Below are positions 54,346-64,000 of a DNA stretch of 64,000 nt, one piece after another. Location: positions 186,001 through 250,000 of the forward strand of contig JASPKZ010008349.1 in the NCBI GenBank assembly GCA_030220185.1. The letters are read 5' to 3'. The stretch's first letter is position 1, and each line of letters opens with the position of its first letter. This DNA comes from Diploptera punctata (lineage: Eukaryota; Arthropoda; Insecta; Blattodea; Blaberidae). Made by a program: the position numbers and the translations under genes. The notes under the pieces were generated by a model. It did no database searches. It saw nothing but the letters and a program-made list of their open reading frames with translations, and was not told the DNA's origin.

Positions 54346-54473
54346 AAAAATCTCAAGGAGACCAGTTCATCTTGAAGAAGGTATGGAAGATTGTTTCGTC
54401 TGGTTTCGCTTTTGAAACGAAGCAATTACGTTCAATGTGGATCTGATCATACATCGATTACAACAGAAAGGTA
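54346..54473 (+). pseudogene. Duplicated, decayed copy of the HARBI1-like exon
   Basis: After an acceptor-like TTCTACAG the frame reads ISRRPVHLEEGMEDCFVWFRF then a stop. DNA such as GATCTGATCATACATCGATT and a donor AAAGGTAAAAT match the end of the exon at 53587. A 25-bp insertion with stop disrupts it. Confidence 0.6.
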
Positions 54474-54479
54474 AAATAT

Positions 54480-57400
54480 TTTATATTTAGTAAAAAAATT
54501 AATAAAAAATAGTCTTCTATCCAAGTGTAATTTCTTAGGCTATATGTTACATACCCACAAAAATGTAACAAAAGAACATTGAAGTGTTAATTTTGAGATT
54601 ATATTACAGTGCCATAACCTTAAAACTTAAGTTACAGTAGTGATTATGGTATGAATGTTCAATATGCAAGGTTGATTATGTTGTACTACCATGGACCTCT
54701 AAACTTATACTTAATTTCCAATTTTTCAAGCTGTTATTACATTGACACATTATTATTAAAATGCACTGGCTATTGTATGCCAAGAGACCACGTATACTTA
54801 TTTTGGCTCAAGTTTCCATTAAGTGCAGTGAGAATTTTTCCTAAGCCCGAGACAGACACAACGCGCATGCGCCAACAAGGTTTTATTTTCAAATTATTTC
54901 CCACCATTTACAACAAATTTTACATTTTTTCTAACGATTACTTGAACACATTTTTCTATGATATTTAACTATATACGTAACATGAAGACGTGGCAACCAT
55001 ATTGATTTTAAGGAATATTCTATGCAACAACAGTGCAGCCAACATAGGTTATGTACTTCAGAATTTGAGAACTTACTATTTATTTTTGGGTGTTGCATTC
55101 TTTCACAGGTTAGAGTGCTTAAATTATGTTAGGTTAGCTTTTAGGTTGGTCTTTCATAAGTTAGAGTACTTAAATTGCATTACGTTAGCTTTTAGGTTTG
55201 TTAAATAGCATGTATAATGTTGGCTGCATCGCGATATTCCATAGAGTAAACTGCTTTGCGTTTGTCGTGCATGCGTGTGGTGTCTGCCTGGGACTTACGT
55301 ACTCCTTCTGTCTTTACTAACTTTTGTACTTTTTTAAACATTTTCGCTTCCGACTTCACTCTGCTAATTAACTTCAAATTTGAATTCAAAATTTAAACTG
55401 GTGCTACTGTATTTTACAGGAACCAGGGGTTCTACCTATTAAGGAGGATCAAAATGGATTGCTCACCGCCAACACTTAAGTGATGGCCACACAGCTTTCC
55501 ATCTATCTAACATTTTGCAACAATACTTATAACATTTTTTTTACAATTATTAAATATTTATCTCCATACACAATTATTTCTTTGAAGTATGCAGAATCAT
55601 TGTGCACATGTGTGAACGCTAGAAGAACTTATACTAGATGGTGAAGATATCTGTGAAAATTGGAATGACCAACATTCAAAAGTATATTCTCAGAAAAAGA
55701 TGTTCACTCAGTTCATTTTGTAGGTTCTGATGGGACAGGTTAGTGTATATCAGATTAGTATATGCTTCATTAAATAATATGCAAATAATTTATTTTAAGT
55801 TAGGAAGGAGAAAGTTGGTTGTATATCCATTTCTAACAAATGTTTGGGGATGTATTGAAGTTTGGTCGCAGCTACATTCTTCCATCTAGTGTCAATTCTT
55901 TAAATTTTCTGTAGAACTTCTTTGTGATTCCATCTAGTGACAACTCTATAAACTTATGCTCATGCACATGTTTCACTGTAGGACACAAAAATTAAGGGAA
56001 GGTAAACTAAAGTTTTTCCGGCTCAACTGCACTTCTACAAGCACTTGATTTTCAGTTATATTGTAAACTATAGCTCTTCCTTTATATTTACTAACATTAC
56101 TTAATATTTTAAACTTTTTCAAACAATTTTTATAACATTATTAGACAATTTTGAAGTATATATTTAAATATACAAATCACAATATTATGATACTGTTATT
56201 CAATATTGTAATGCTGCTATTTTCTCCACAGAGTATATTACCTAGTCTCTAATTTTTCTATTGCTGTTTTGGGTTATCGCTGGTTGGATCAATATGAGGG
56301 AGTGATAAGTGAGTGTACACCCATTTTTAATAAACGTTTGGTAATTTTAATATTATTAATATATTTTTTAAACATAGATTTGGAGATTTATTGCAAATAT
56401 TGATCATTTAAATTTCATTGCGACGGATAGTAACCGAGGATGATAATCGATATGTAGTTTGATTGTGGGTTATCGCTGGCTCTATAAACTCTGGCGCATG
56501 CGCACTGTTGTTCTATAGGACTTTGAAAATATTTCACGCTAGTTTAAGTGCAGTTTTTCCTACATAACAGTTGTGTGGATGCTCAAAGCTTATGAACTTA
56601 CTCGATAGATGACGAGTATCTGTGCTATTGGAATAATCAATCTTCACAATAAGTTCCCAAGCATGCTTTTAAAGAAAGGAATAATTTATTATTTGATAAT
56701 CTAATTTGGTGTACAATAACTTTTCCTTCTTAACCAAACAAAATAAAATAGTAGTTATATTGTGAAAGATTGTCATACAATAGCACAGTTAGTCTTGCCA
56801 TGTATTGACAAAACCTTTTGCATGCACATATGCACTACAGCTCTGTAGAACTTAGAAGAAATGAGTGAGAGATTTTATATACATAGATAAATATATAAGA
56901 AATATAAAAAAAAATGTTTTAAGAATCGTTACAAAATGTTAAAACAGTAGGAAATGTTAGTAGAAATGGAAAAAGTAAATAGTGTAACAGTGTCATATTA
57001 ATGTTGTATGGTATAGCATAGTGGGTCATAAACTATAGTTCAGCCATCATAGATTTAAGCAACTTTCATTGTATATTTGATAAATGGTGACCTTTATTAC
57101 AGCATAAGTCAGTTTTGGAGATTCTATGCCTCTAGTCCACCTGCATTAGTCACTGTTCAAACAGAATAGCCAACTTTGCCTTATGGTGCACTGCAAGTTT
57201 GCGTACACCAATTAGTTTATTAGATAATATGGCTTCCCATAAAGAAACCTCTAATTTAATTAAAAGCGAGTTAATAAGAAATGCCATAAATATAGCAACT
57301 TAACGTTTGTATGCAATTGCCCAAAATGTTGTATTTGTATAACATGTTCTGGTATGAACTGTGAAAACATTATATGAGAATTAGAGGTGAGTTGTAATCC

Positions 57401-57743
57401 AATACATCCATAATGAGAATAATGAAACTTGTTAATACAGTAATCATGAATAAAATAATGTGTACCAGTAACTGAAAGGGAATCAAATTACAATGCATAA
57501 AGTAATGTAACATATCAATTGTTGCTACACATTATGTTTTTCTTGGAACATTCTTTTTTTAATATAGCAGAAAATAAAAATTTTGCCCCTTAGCTTATGA
57601 CGTCTGAGAAATTACAATGTTATTAAAGTAGTAGAATCCACTAAAAATATTATGCATTTGTTCTATAGTCTATATTTGATGGTGAATAAATATTAGTCAC
57701 TTTTGATTATCTGATAAAATCATAAACATTCTTTTTTTTTTCT
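54480..57743. other. Long AT-rich region, mostly unassigned
   Basis: Probably the interior of the decayed Harbinger locus plus insertions. 54842-55300 contains inverted pairs (CAGTGCAGCCAACAT and ATGTTGGCTGCAT; CAGACACAACGCGCATGCG with CGCATGCGTGTGGTGTCTG-like sequence) and two tandem 51-bp units at about 55109-55210. 55340-55500 is the second copy of repeat J. A 105-codon frame at 54651-54968 has no recognisable domain. Confidence 0.4.
55340..55500 (-). repeat. Dispersed repeat J, copy 2
   Basis: Reverse complement of 40690-40875 (TGCTCACCGCCAACACTTAA, TTAAGGAGGATCAAAATGGA). Confidence 0.65.
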
Positions 57744-57830
57744 AGAAGGCTTGCTGGGATATTACATCGCTTCATTCCCGAATGTCACCGAAGACTTGGA
57801 CTGCATGCACATAAAGACCAGTTCTCCAGG
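57744..57830 (+). pseudogene. HARBI1-like transposase, catalytic-region exon remnant
   Basis: A poly-pyrimidine acceptor (TTTTTTTCTAG) precedes a frame YYIASFPNVTEDLDCMHIKT then SSPG and a stop. The family pattern at this place is an FP-V stretch, a D-C-T-H-I/V motif with the first catalytic Asp, and a SPG. Here Asp is kept (LDCMHI) but Thr is Met and the neighbouring GA is ED. Confidence 0.6.
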
Positions 57831-57959
57831 ATAGTACAATACTGAGGAACATACAAGGAATAAAAGTGTATGATGTGCAGTTAAACATTTTAGATATTAT
57901 TGTTTAGTTGTTTCTTCACTCACCTCATACTTCTTAACTCCCAAGCAGACTCGAGTTTC

Positions 57960-58448
57960 TTCACTTCATTTGTGATATTCTCAATGTTGTATTACATTCA
58001 CAACTGATGTCCAATGGCCTCCTATCCTGCAGACTGACCTCCGCGCCATCTGATGGCTGACCGACGAACTTCCAAATCAATCCCCTCTCCTTATCACCGG
58101 GTATTTCAAAATTCATAGTTGTGTTTTTATTCTTGCATATATAATTTTTTCCCAAATTGTGAGTTCCTTCGGTTTTTCCAATTGTTTAAGTAATTTTGTT
58201 TTGGTTTCTATTCTGTGTTTTTCTGACCAGGCATCTACAGCTATTGCAGATTTTTCTGTTTCTCCATTTTTAACATTTCTGAGGTGTTCCTTTAATCTTG
58301 TATTTAGATTCCTTTTTGTTTTTCCTATGTATATCTTTTCACAATCTTTACAATTAATTTGATAAATTCCCGATTTTTTGCAGTCTTCAATCTTTTCATT
58401 TTTGTTGGTTTTTAGAAAAGATTGAAGATCTAACACATGACTAGACAA
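57960..58448 (-). pseudogene. Penelope-like element (PLE-6), GIY-YIG domain
   Basis: Minus frame 58448-58113 encodes KIEDCKKSGIYQINCKDCEK, then IYIGKTKRNLNTRLKEHL, KSAIAVDAWSEKH and KELTIWEKIIYARIKTQL. This is a canonical GIY-YIG core with the CKDC knuckle and the catalytic-type Arg context (KRNLNTR). The reverse transcriptase upstream is missing. Less decayed within the domain than the other copies. Confidence 0.8.
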
Positions 58449-58777
58449 TATTTAACAATTGTGCATTGAAGACTCAGTTTGAAAAGGAGTAAATGTTCTT
58501 TAGTATAAATGGAGTAGAGAGTCAATCATAAGCATCATCATTACCAGTACTATGGTCCATAAGAGCCAGGATCCCCTGATATATATGTCCAATTTTGATT
58601 CCCCAACCCATATAAAGGTTTCTATTATTATTTTATAAACTGTACATAACCACTGATTTAATATATTATCTTGTATATCAGCAAATTAAGTTTTCACCAA
58701 TGTAGACAGATTTTTTTGAAGCTGTAATAGTATTTTAAAATGCAATAGGAAGTATCATTAAGAAGTTTGTTTAATAA

Positions 58778-58957
58778 TTAAGACATTTTGTCTGTACATT
58801 CTTACCTCTTATGGTTGTTTTTGTCAAATATATGTTTCAAGGCTTCTGAGCCCCATCGTCAGCAATTACAGACTGTAATCAGAAGCCTTGAAACATATGT
58901 TCAACAAATACAACCCAAAGAGGTAAGAATGTACAGACAAAATGTCTTAATTACTGT
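58778..58957. mobile_element. Palindromic PLE end
   Basis: Arms 58778-58852 and 58880-58957 are inverted (ATTCTTACCTCTTATGGTTG against CAACCCAAAGAGGTAAGAAT). The unit probably marks the outer end of PLE-6 or a separate miniature insertion. Confidence 0.7.
58834..58862 (-). ncRNA. Hammerhead-ribozyme-like core in palindromic PLE end
   Basis: Minus strand: strict core CTGACGA, extra U, helix II GGGGCT/AGCCTT (two G-U pairs), GAAA. Helix III is decayed here (ACATATAT), but the sister half at about 58889-58897 on the plus strand keeps GAA plus palindromic ACATATGT. The frame reads ADDGAQKP and a stop, as in other PLE C-termini. Confidence 0.55.
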
Positions 58958-59044
58958 AATATGTTTTCTGCTGCTAATTTTCATTAAGTCTTTACAAAGC
59001 CTTTACTTGGATGGGAAAGGCCATTCAATTTTGCTCCAATGTAG

Positions 59045-59222
59045 GCTGAGATTATGTTACGAGCCTGAAATCTTCAGACTCGGAATCCATGACTCTAAGT
59101 TTCTCCCAGAAAACTTTTTGTTTTCTAGGATTCATCCATCCTAATAATATATCGACCCCAGCCAGATTTTAACCCTTGACTCTTGGGACGAGCAACTTAA
59201 TCCCCAGATCACAAGCCGGATA
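59045..59222 (-). mobile_element. SINE-F copy 3, degenerate
   Basis: GAGCCTGAAATCTTCAGACT body and a mutated inverted head around 59160-59220. Confidence 0.55.
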
Positions 59223-59631
59223 TTGAGATATATACTATTTTATAATCGTTTTGTTAGAATCATATAAGCAGAATTCAGTAGTTTATGTTTTTCTCTTCAA
59301 GTTTTTTTTAAGCTTTCTGTCACAAAAAAAAATAAGATGACTGCAAATTAAATTTCCTTGTGAGAAAATAAGTAAATATGTTCCAGGTAACTGCCATTAA
59401 TAATATTCACAAATGCAATCCTAATAGGCAGGTTGCAATTCTATATATTAAATGTTTGTCTCATGATATTGGTCAAATTATGTGTAGTTTTACTGTACAG
59501 ATAGAAATATTGTAAATGCATTATAAATTCTCACATGCCTGTGCTGCACCCTCCCTTCTAGCCACTATTATGCCATGACTTACTTGTTGTAGTCAGAAAT
59601 CCAAAGATTCATTCATTCACCTATAATGAAT
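59223..59631. other. Unassigned AT-rich sequence
   Basis: Nothing supported. Confidence 0.35.
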
Positions 59632-59977
59632 ATCCATCTATAGTAATTCTGCCCGAAGGCAGGTCCTTCACTGCAATCATAGCATTTTCATGCTATGCTT
59701 GCAGCTTTACTAGGGAATTGTGTAGGTGTGGTAGCTTCCCGTTGCTTTCCACACCAGTGAAGGATGATGGTGATGATGATGGTAATGACAAGGATGATGA
59801 TGATGGCTATATGATTTCGGGGACCGTTTGGACCTTAAAGTTTTCCTGACATTTGTCTTACAGGTGAGGAAAAACCCCAATAAAAACCTCACCCAGAAAA
59901 ACTGCCCCGACCGGGGATCGAACCCGGGCCCGCTGCGTGACAAGGCAGCACGCTACCTCGAGACCACAGCGGTGGAC
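59632..59977 (-). mobile_element. SINE-B, full-length
   Basis: Inverted head 59905-59977 (GACCGGGGATCGAACCCGGG), (ATG)n-rich body, 3' end CTATAGTAATTCTGCCCGAA at left. Confidence 0.85.
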
Positions 59978-60055
59978 ATAATGAATATAAATTATCTGAA
60001 ATGTATTTATACATCTGCAAAGAAAGTGTTTATTTAAAGTTTTATTTGTAATATA

Positions 60056-60215
60056 CACCACGGCTATGGTCTCGGGCTAGCATCACTGTTTTGTTTGCAG
60101 AGGGCCTGAGTTTGATCCCCAGTCATGACAGATTTCCTGGATGATGGTTTTATTGATGGTTTCTCTGAACCCGTACGACAAATGTTAGGAAACTTTAAGG
60201 CCTAAACAATCTGTG
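60056..60215 (+). mobile_element. SINE-B, old diverged copy
   Basis: CACCACGGCTATGGTCTCGG and GAGTTTGATCCCCAGTCATG, then AAACTTTAAGGCCTAAACAA. Confidence 0.65.
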
Positions 60216-60980
60216 ATCATCATATTTGCCAGGTTTAGTATGAATGTGAGTGAATTGTGCATCTTGTCTTAAATATTTGTGTTGTCTTGGGGCAGGTCCT
60301 GGATTGGAGGTCCTCAGTAACCATGTGTGATCCAAAGTCTCTCTCTCTCCCAACCTATAAGATATGAGGTTAAATTACAATAGAGAAGAGAAGATCTGTA
60401 TAATATATGTGTGTGTTCCAAAGCCACCTGGTGCACCTTTCATGCTTTGGGTTTCATTATATTATGTAGAAAAATAGTTTAATGTGGTCTATTTTTATTT
60501 TACGTAGGTGATGTTTACTTTTATTGTGTATAATATAAGCATGTTGAATATCCATTGTATAATTTTTTATAATAAAGTAATGTATGAGTAATATATTTTT
60601 ATTAAATGTACATAACTAGTACCAATAAATTACTCCTCAGAAGGTTGTCCCTAAAGAAAATCTGAAATCTACTGTCTTATGATTGGTTGTTTCACAAAGG
60701 ACTACAGTTTCTATCAATAACAAATTTGTCAAAAATATGATAGAAAATTTGAGATGATATAATTATGTTAAAAACATATAAACGTTCAAATTTGTTTTAT
60801 CTGCATTATGTTAGTTCAAATTGTGAAAGAAATCAATCATAAAATACAAATGAAAAAACGTATAGTGGTGGTCTTTAAGTCGACCATCAAAAATTTACTT
60901 TAAAAGCAGTCTTCTAATAGGGGATATCTCCTCATCCTGAATACAATCTGGACCTTTACACCATAATTGGAAAATGTTAA
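60216..60980. other. Unassigned AT-rich sequence
   Basis: No supported feature. Confidence 0.35.
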
Positions 60981-60984
60981 CATT

Positions 60985-61640
60985 CTTCTTCTTTATTAGG
61001 AATTTCTTTATAATACAGTAGTTTTTCTACAACCCATTGTAAATTTTACTCCTCCATAAATCCCTATTCTCTGCATCACACTCTGTTATCCTCTCGACAC
61101 TATACTCCTATTATGCACTCCTTGAATTCACTTTCTTTTGATCTCCCTTTTCTTCTGTTGCCCTCCGCTTCAAGATTTAATATCATCATAGGATCCTGTC
61201 ATCTGACATTCTCTTTGTGACCAAACCATTTCAGTCTTCTTCAATAACTTGTGGAATGTCTTTTTGAACATCCATTACTTCTGTGATTTTAGCATTTCTA
61301 ATTTTGTCTCTTTTTGAATTTCTAGAAATCCTCCTCCAAAATTGCATCTGTCGCCTATAGTTTATGTGCTTGCTCTCTGCTTAATGCCCAATATAGTATA
61401 GGGATTTCCAGCCAACCTAGACTCTGCCTGTCACAAGCCAGGAGAAATGGGGAGTGATGGAGGAATAACACCTCTTTAAAAAACCAGGGTTCATTCTGGC
61501 CTGGATGATAGTACTTTGTGACAGCTCCTTGCTAGGATACGGCAACTACTGCCTTGTAAGGATATGTTGGTTCGTCAAAGCCTAGAGGAAGGAAACCTTG
61601 AACAAAAATCATCTGGTCCTCCAGGTTGAGGATTATAACA
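60985..61640 (-). mobile_element. Old LINE: C-terminal coding joined to a possible 5' block
   Basis: Minus strand 61390-60985 reads RRQMQFWRRISRNSKRDKI, RLKWFGH and EGNRREKGRSKES with stops and frame breaks, and ends in AGAAGAAG. 61400-61640 (CAACCTAGACTCTGCCTGTC) has the character of the 5' blocks seen at 36090. That join is inferred. Confidence 0.5.
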
Positions 61641-62884
61641 ATGGCCCAGCTCCCCATTTTATGGAAAAAAATTAACTATGCTAAAGAAATTGATGTGAAG
61701 AAAATATCAACATCTGAATATAATTTATTGCAAGCACATTAATACTACTGAGTTCAGGTAAGATAATTTATTTGAGCAGAGGTTGCTGTTACTAATTTAA
61801 CTATCATTTAAATATGTACAAATTGAAGACTAAACTCATATATCAATAGCTATCATAGAAAGATTCTGAATTTACAAACCAAATGTCTTGCATAGTTGCC
61901 TAAATAGGAAAAAAAAATGTTAATATTTTTATTCTCAATTGTTGTATTATTAGATTTCAATGGGATACAGGATTTAAATAACTACTATTCTACCCCTCTG
62001 GCACACAGTGACAAGAATATAGCCTTCATTAGGTTTATTACATAATATGAGCAAATACAGGCAGTAAGACATTTATAAACTTATCAAAAGCATCGGCGTT
62101 GGTTGGGAAGAGAGAGAGAGAGTCATCTTACAGAGGATCAGAATATATAGTCATAGGAATAATCCTTTCCAAGTAATTGTGATTGGTTTCAAAAAGTAGT
62201 TGTATGCAGAAATTTCACTATTTTATAATACAGTAAAGAGATCTCAACACAGAATGGACAAAAATTTAATAAAGCAACTTCATTTTGGAAAAAATGCAAT
62301 AATACAAAAAAACATACTAACTTAAAATTAACAGAAATTCACACTGGGCTATTTTTATGCAGTTTATTTCTAGTGTGCCTACATGGAAAAAAAGAAATTG
62401 AGATTCTTATAATTGGTCAATTTCCAACAAAATAGACATAGATTACATAGAAAAAAAATAACAAAATAACGAAATAGGTTTATATATAACATAAGACAAT
62501 TTACTTGCCTTCAGTCATCTGATGACTATCTTAAATTAAAAATTCAGTTAATCAAAAAACAAATCTTGGTACTTATAATAGCTATTTATAGCTAGAGCGA
62601 GGAATTATATGAAGAAAATTATAAGAAAATATGAAATCATAAAGACAAAATATGAAAATTATGACACAAAAATATAATCAAGCTACTATTTTCTAAACTT
62701 TTTACATATATTTATATGCATAGACGCACTACGACTTATAAGTGTACATACAGCACAAACAGAACTTATTTATAGCACAAGAAATCAAAATGTTCACTGT
62801 ATTTTGATTATAATTTTTCATTATTTTTGACCCAATATAAAATATCATATTCATGATCTGAAACAATTTTAATGGATCATACCA
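61641..62884. other. Unassigned AT-rich sequence
   Basis: Only a short (GA)n run at 62109-62121. No gene supported. Confidence 0.4.
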
Positions 62885-63165
62885 TAGCGTAGTTGTATAA
62901 GGAAACGTGGTACAAACAGGGAAGTCGTGAGTTCGAGTCTTGATATGGTCAAGATTTTTAGCTGGACCAGACCTTCTGATGGCATTGTAGACCTGGGATC
63001 GACTCAGATCCTAATGGAAGTGAGTACTATATGCATGTTCTGGGCACAAATGTAGCCATCAGGCAGATCTGACAACCCGGCAGACATCTAGTGCCTTTTG
63101 TCTAGAAAGATGGAAAATTCAACATGCCACTACCCCAAAGGCCTCCCAAGACTGTAGTGGAATTA
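62885..63165 (+). mobile_element. SINE-D, old copy in plus orientation
   Basis: Head at left (ACCATAGCGTAGTTGTATAA; GTGAGTTCGAGTCTTGATAT), then GATCGACTCAGATCCTAATG and ACTACCCCAAAGGCCTCCCA at the end. More diverged than the copies at 41088 and 45228. Confidence 0.65.
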
Positions 63166-64000
63166 TTTCATAAATCAAATCTGAGAGTTTATATATAATA
63201 CAATTAATTAATGTATTGAATGATTTTTAATTATGAAATTTAAACATATGCAAGAAACAAAACATTGCAACCCAAACTAACAAGTTTCCATGAAATATAG
63301 CACTGACAAAGTTTAGAGTAGGTACCGGTATAGTTTGGGTTATTGCTATCTTTACATTGCATGAAGATATTAAATTCATGTAGATGCAAATGTAACAATA
63401 ACATTAAATTGGACGATTTAGAATACAAGTAAACCATTCCAGTATGTCATATTTGGAGAGACAAGATGTTAAAAGTTATTAGTCCATAATTGAATCTAGG
63501 GATTGTTTCAGAACTCTCTTTGCAATTACAGTTACATTTAATATTGAACTATAAACATGGTGAAATGTAGTTAGAATTATTTTAACGTTAGTTTTTTTGT
63601 ATATATGAAATAGGTCTTGCATAGTGTCTAGTCTTGGTCTACTTGTGCTATGAACAATCAAATTGTCAATTATTAATTTTGTTCATAACACATAGATAGG
63701 ATTTTTTTTTAATATTTTGTGATAGTAAACTATACAGCCTATCTGTCAGAATTGTTTTGCAGAATGAAAAATTATGCTCAACATCACATGATGTTATGGG
63801 AGGATACTCGTATCATGCTATATTTGATACTTTGATGTAAGTGAGAAAAATGCTGGCCTAACCTACATCAACGTTACTAATTTCACAAAGCACTGCTTCA
63901 AGTTTCTTACATTTCAATTCTGTAATCTGTTCACAGAGTAAAGACTGTCCTCAGGTAGCAAGAACGAACTGACAGCTACCTGACTACAGAAAATTCCAAT
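63166..64000. other. Unassigned right edge
   Basis: AT-rich, frames of at most 65 codons, no shared repeat recognised. Confidence 0.4.

Noticed and set aside
54651..54968. 105-codon frame as a gene
   Set aside because: AT-rich, no recognisable domain, runs into a fold-back repeat.

Overview
The window looks like nuclear DNA of a hemimetabolous insect, most likely a cockroach or close relative (inferred from the repeat families and the coding fragments; no marker gene proves it). It is AT-rich, full of microsatellites, and almost entirely transposable-element derived. The only sequence I take as an ordinary host gene is one coding exon on the minus strand (13578-13770): the start of the calponin-homology domain of a GAS2-like (fly pickled-eggs type) cytoskeletal linker. 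No further exon was found at lower coordinates, so positions 1-13577 are probably one long transposon-laden intron. A second coding remnant, on the plus strand (53587-57830), is a decayed PIF/Harbinger (HARBI1-like) transposase with a duplicated exon.

Layout. 300-2620: a tRNA-derived SINE, a fold-back Penelope-like element (PLE) and a MITE. 2741-7530: RTE-like repeats split by a 4.1-kb palindromic PLE flanked by a 17-bp target duplication. 8326-11462: a nearly intact 3.1-kb LINE with a 12-bp target duplication, in the same orientation as the GAS2-like gene. 12745-13456: a MITE copy. 14100-17310: SINE-B and SINE-E copies arranged as two large fold-backs around (TA)n tracts. 18000-22460: MITE, miniature PLE, LINE 3' ends, SINE-C. 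23000-28900: SINEs, microsatellites, LINE and PLE ends. 29587-34297: five copies of one MITE family (one interrupted by a SINE). 35000-52800: LINE 3' ends, SINE-A/B/D/F, a second fold-back PLE and a TIR transposon. 53400-58960: Harbinger remnant and a third PLE. 59000-64000: SINEs, an old LINE fragment and long unassigned AT-rich stretches.

How the parts relate. The autonomous machinery is LINE reverse transcriptase/endonuclease, PLE reverse transcriptase with a GIY-YIG nuclease, and a Harbinger-type transposase; SINEs and MITEs would depend on such enzymes in trans. The most notable signal is in the PLE ends. Copies from at least six diverged elements fold as hammerhead ribozymes, with compensating changes in helix II and with a loop-less, self-complementary helix III that could form only between two RNAs. 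The ribozyme core is also the last coding stretch of the PLE protein and is read in a constant codon phase. A second theme is fold-back architecture: at least seven inverted duplications, most with element 3' ends pointing outward.
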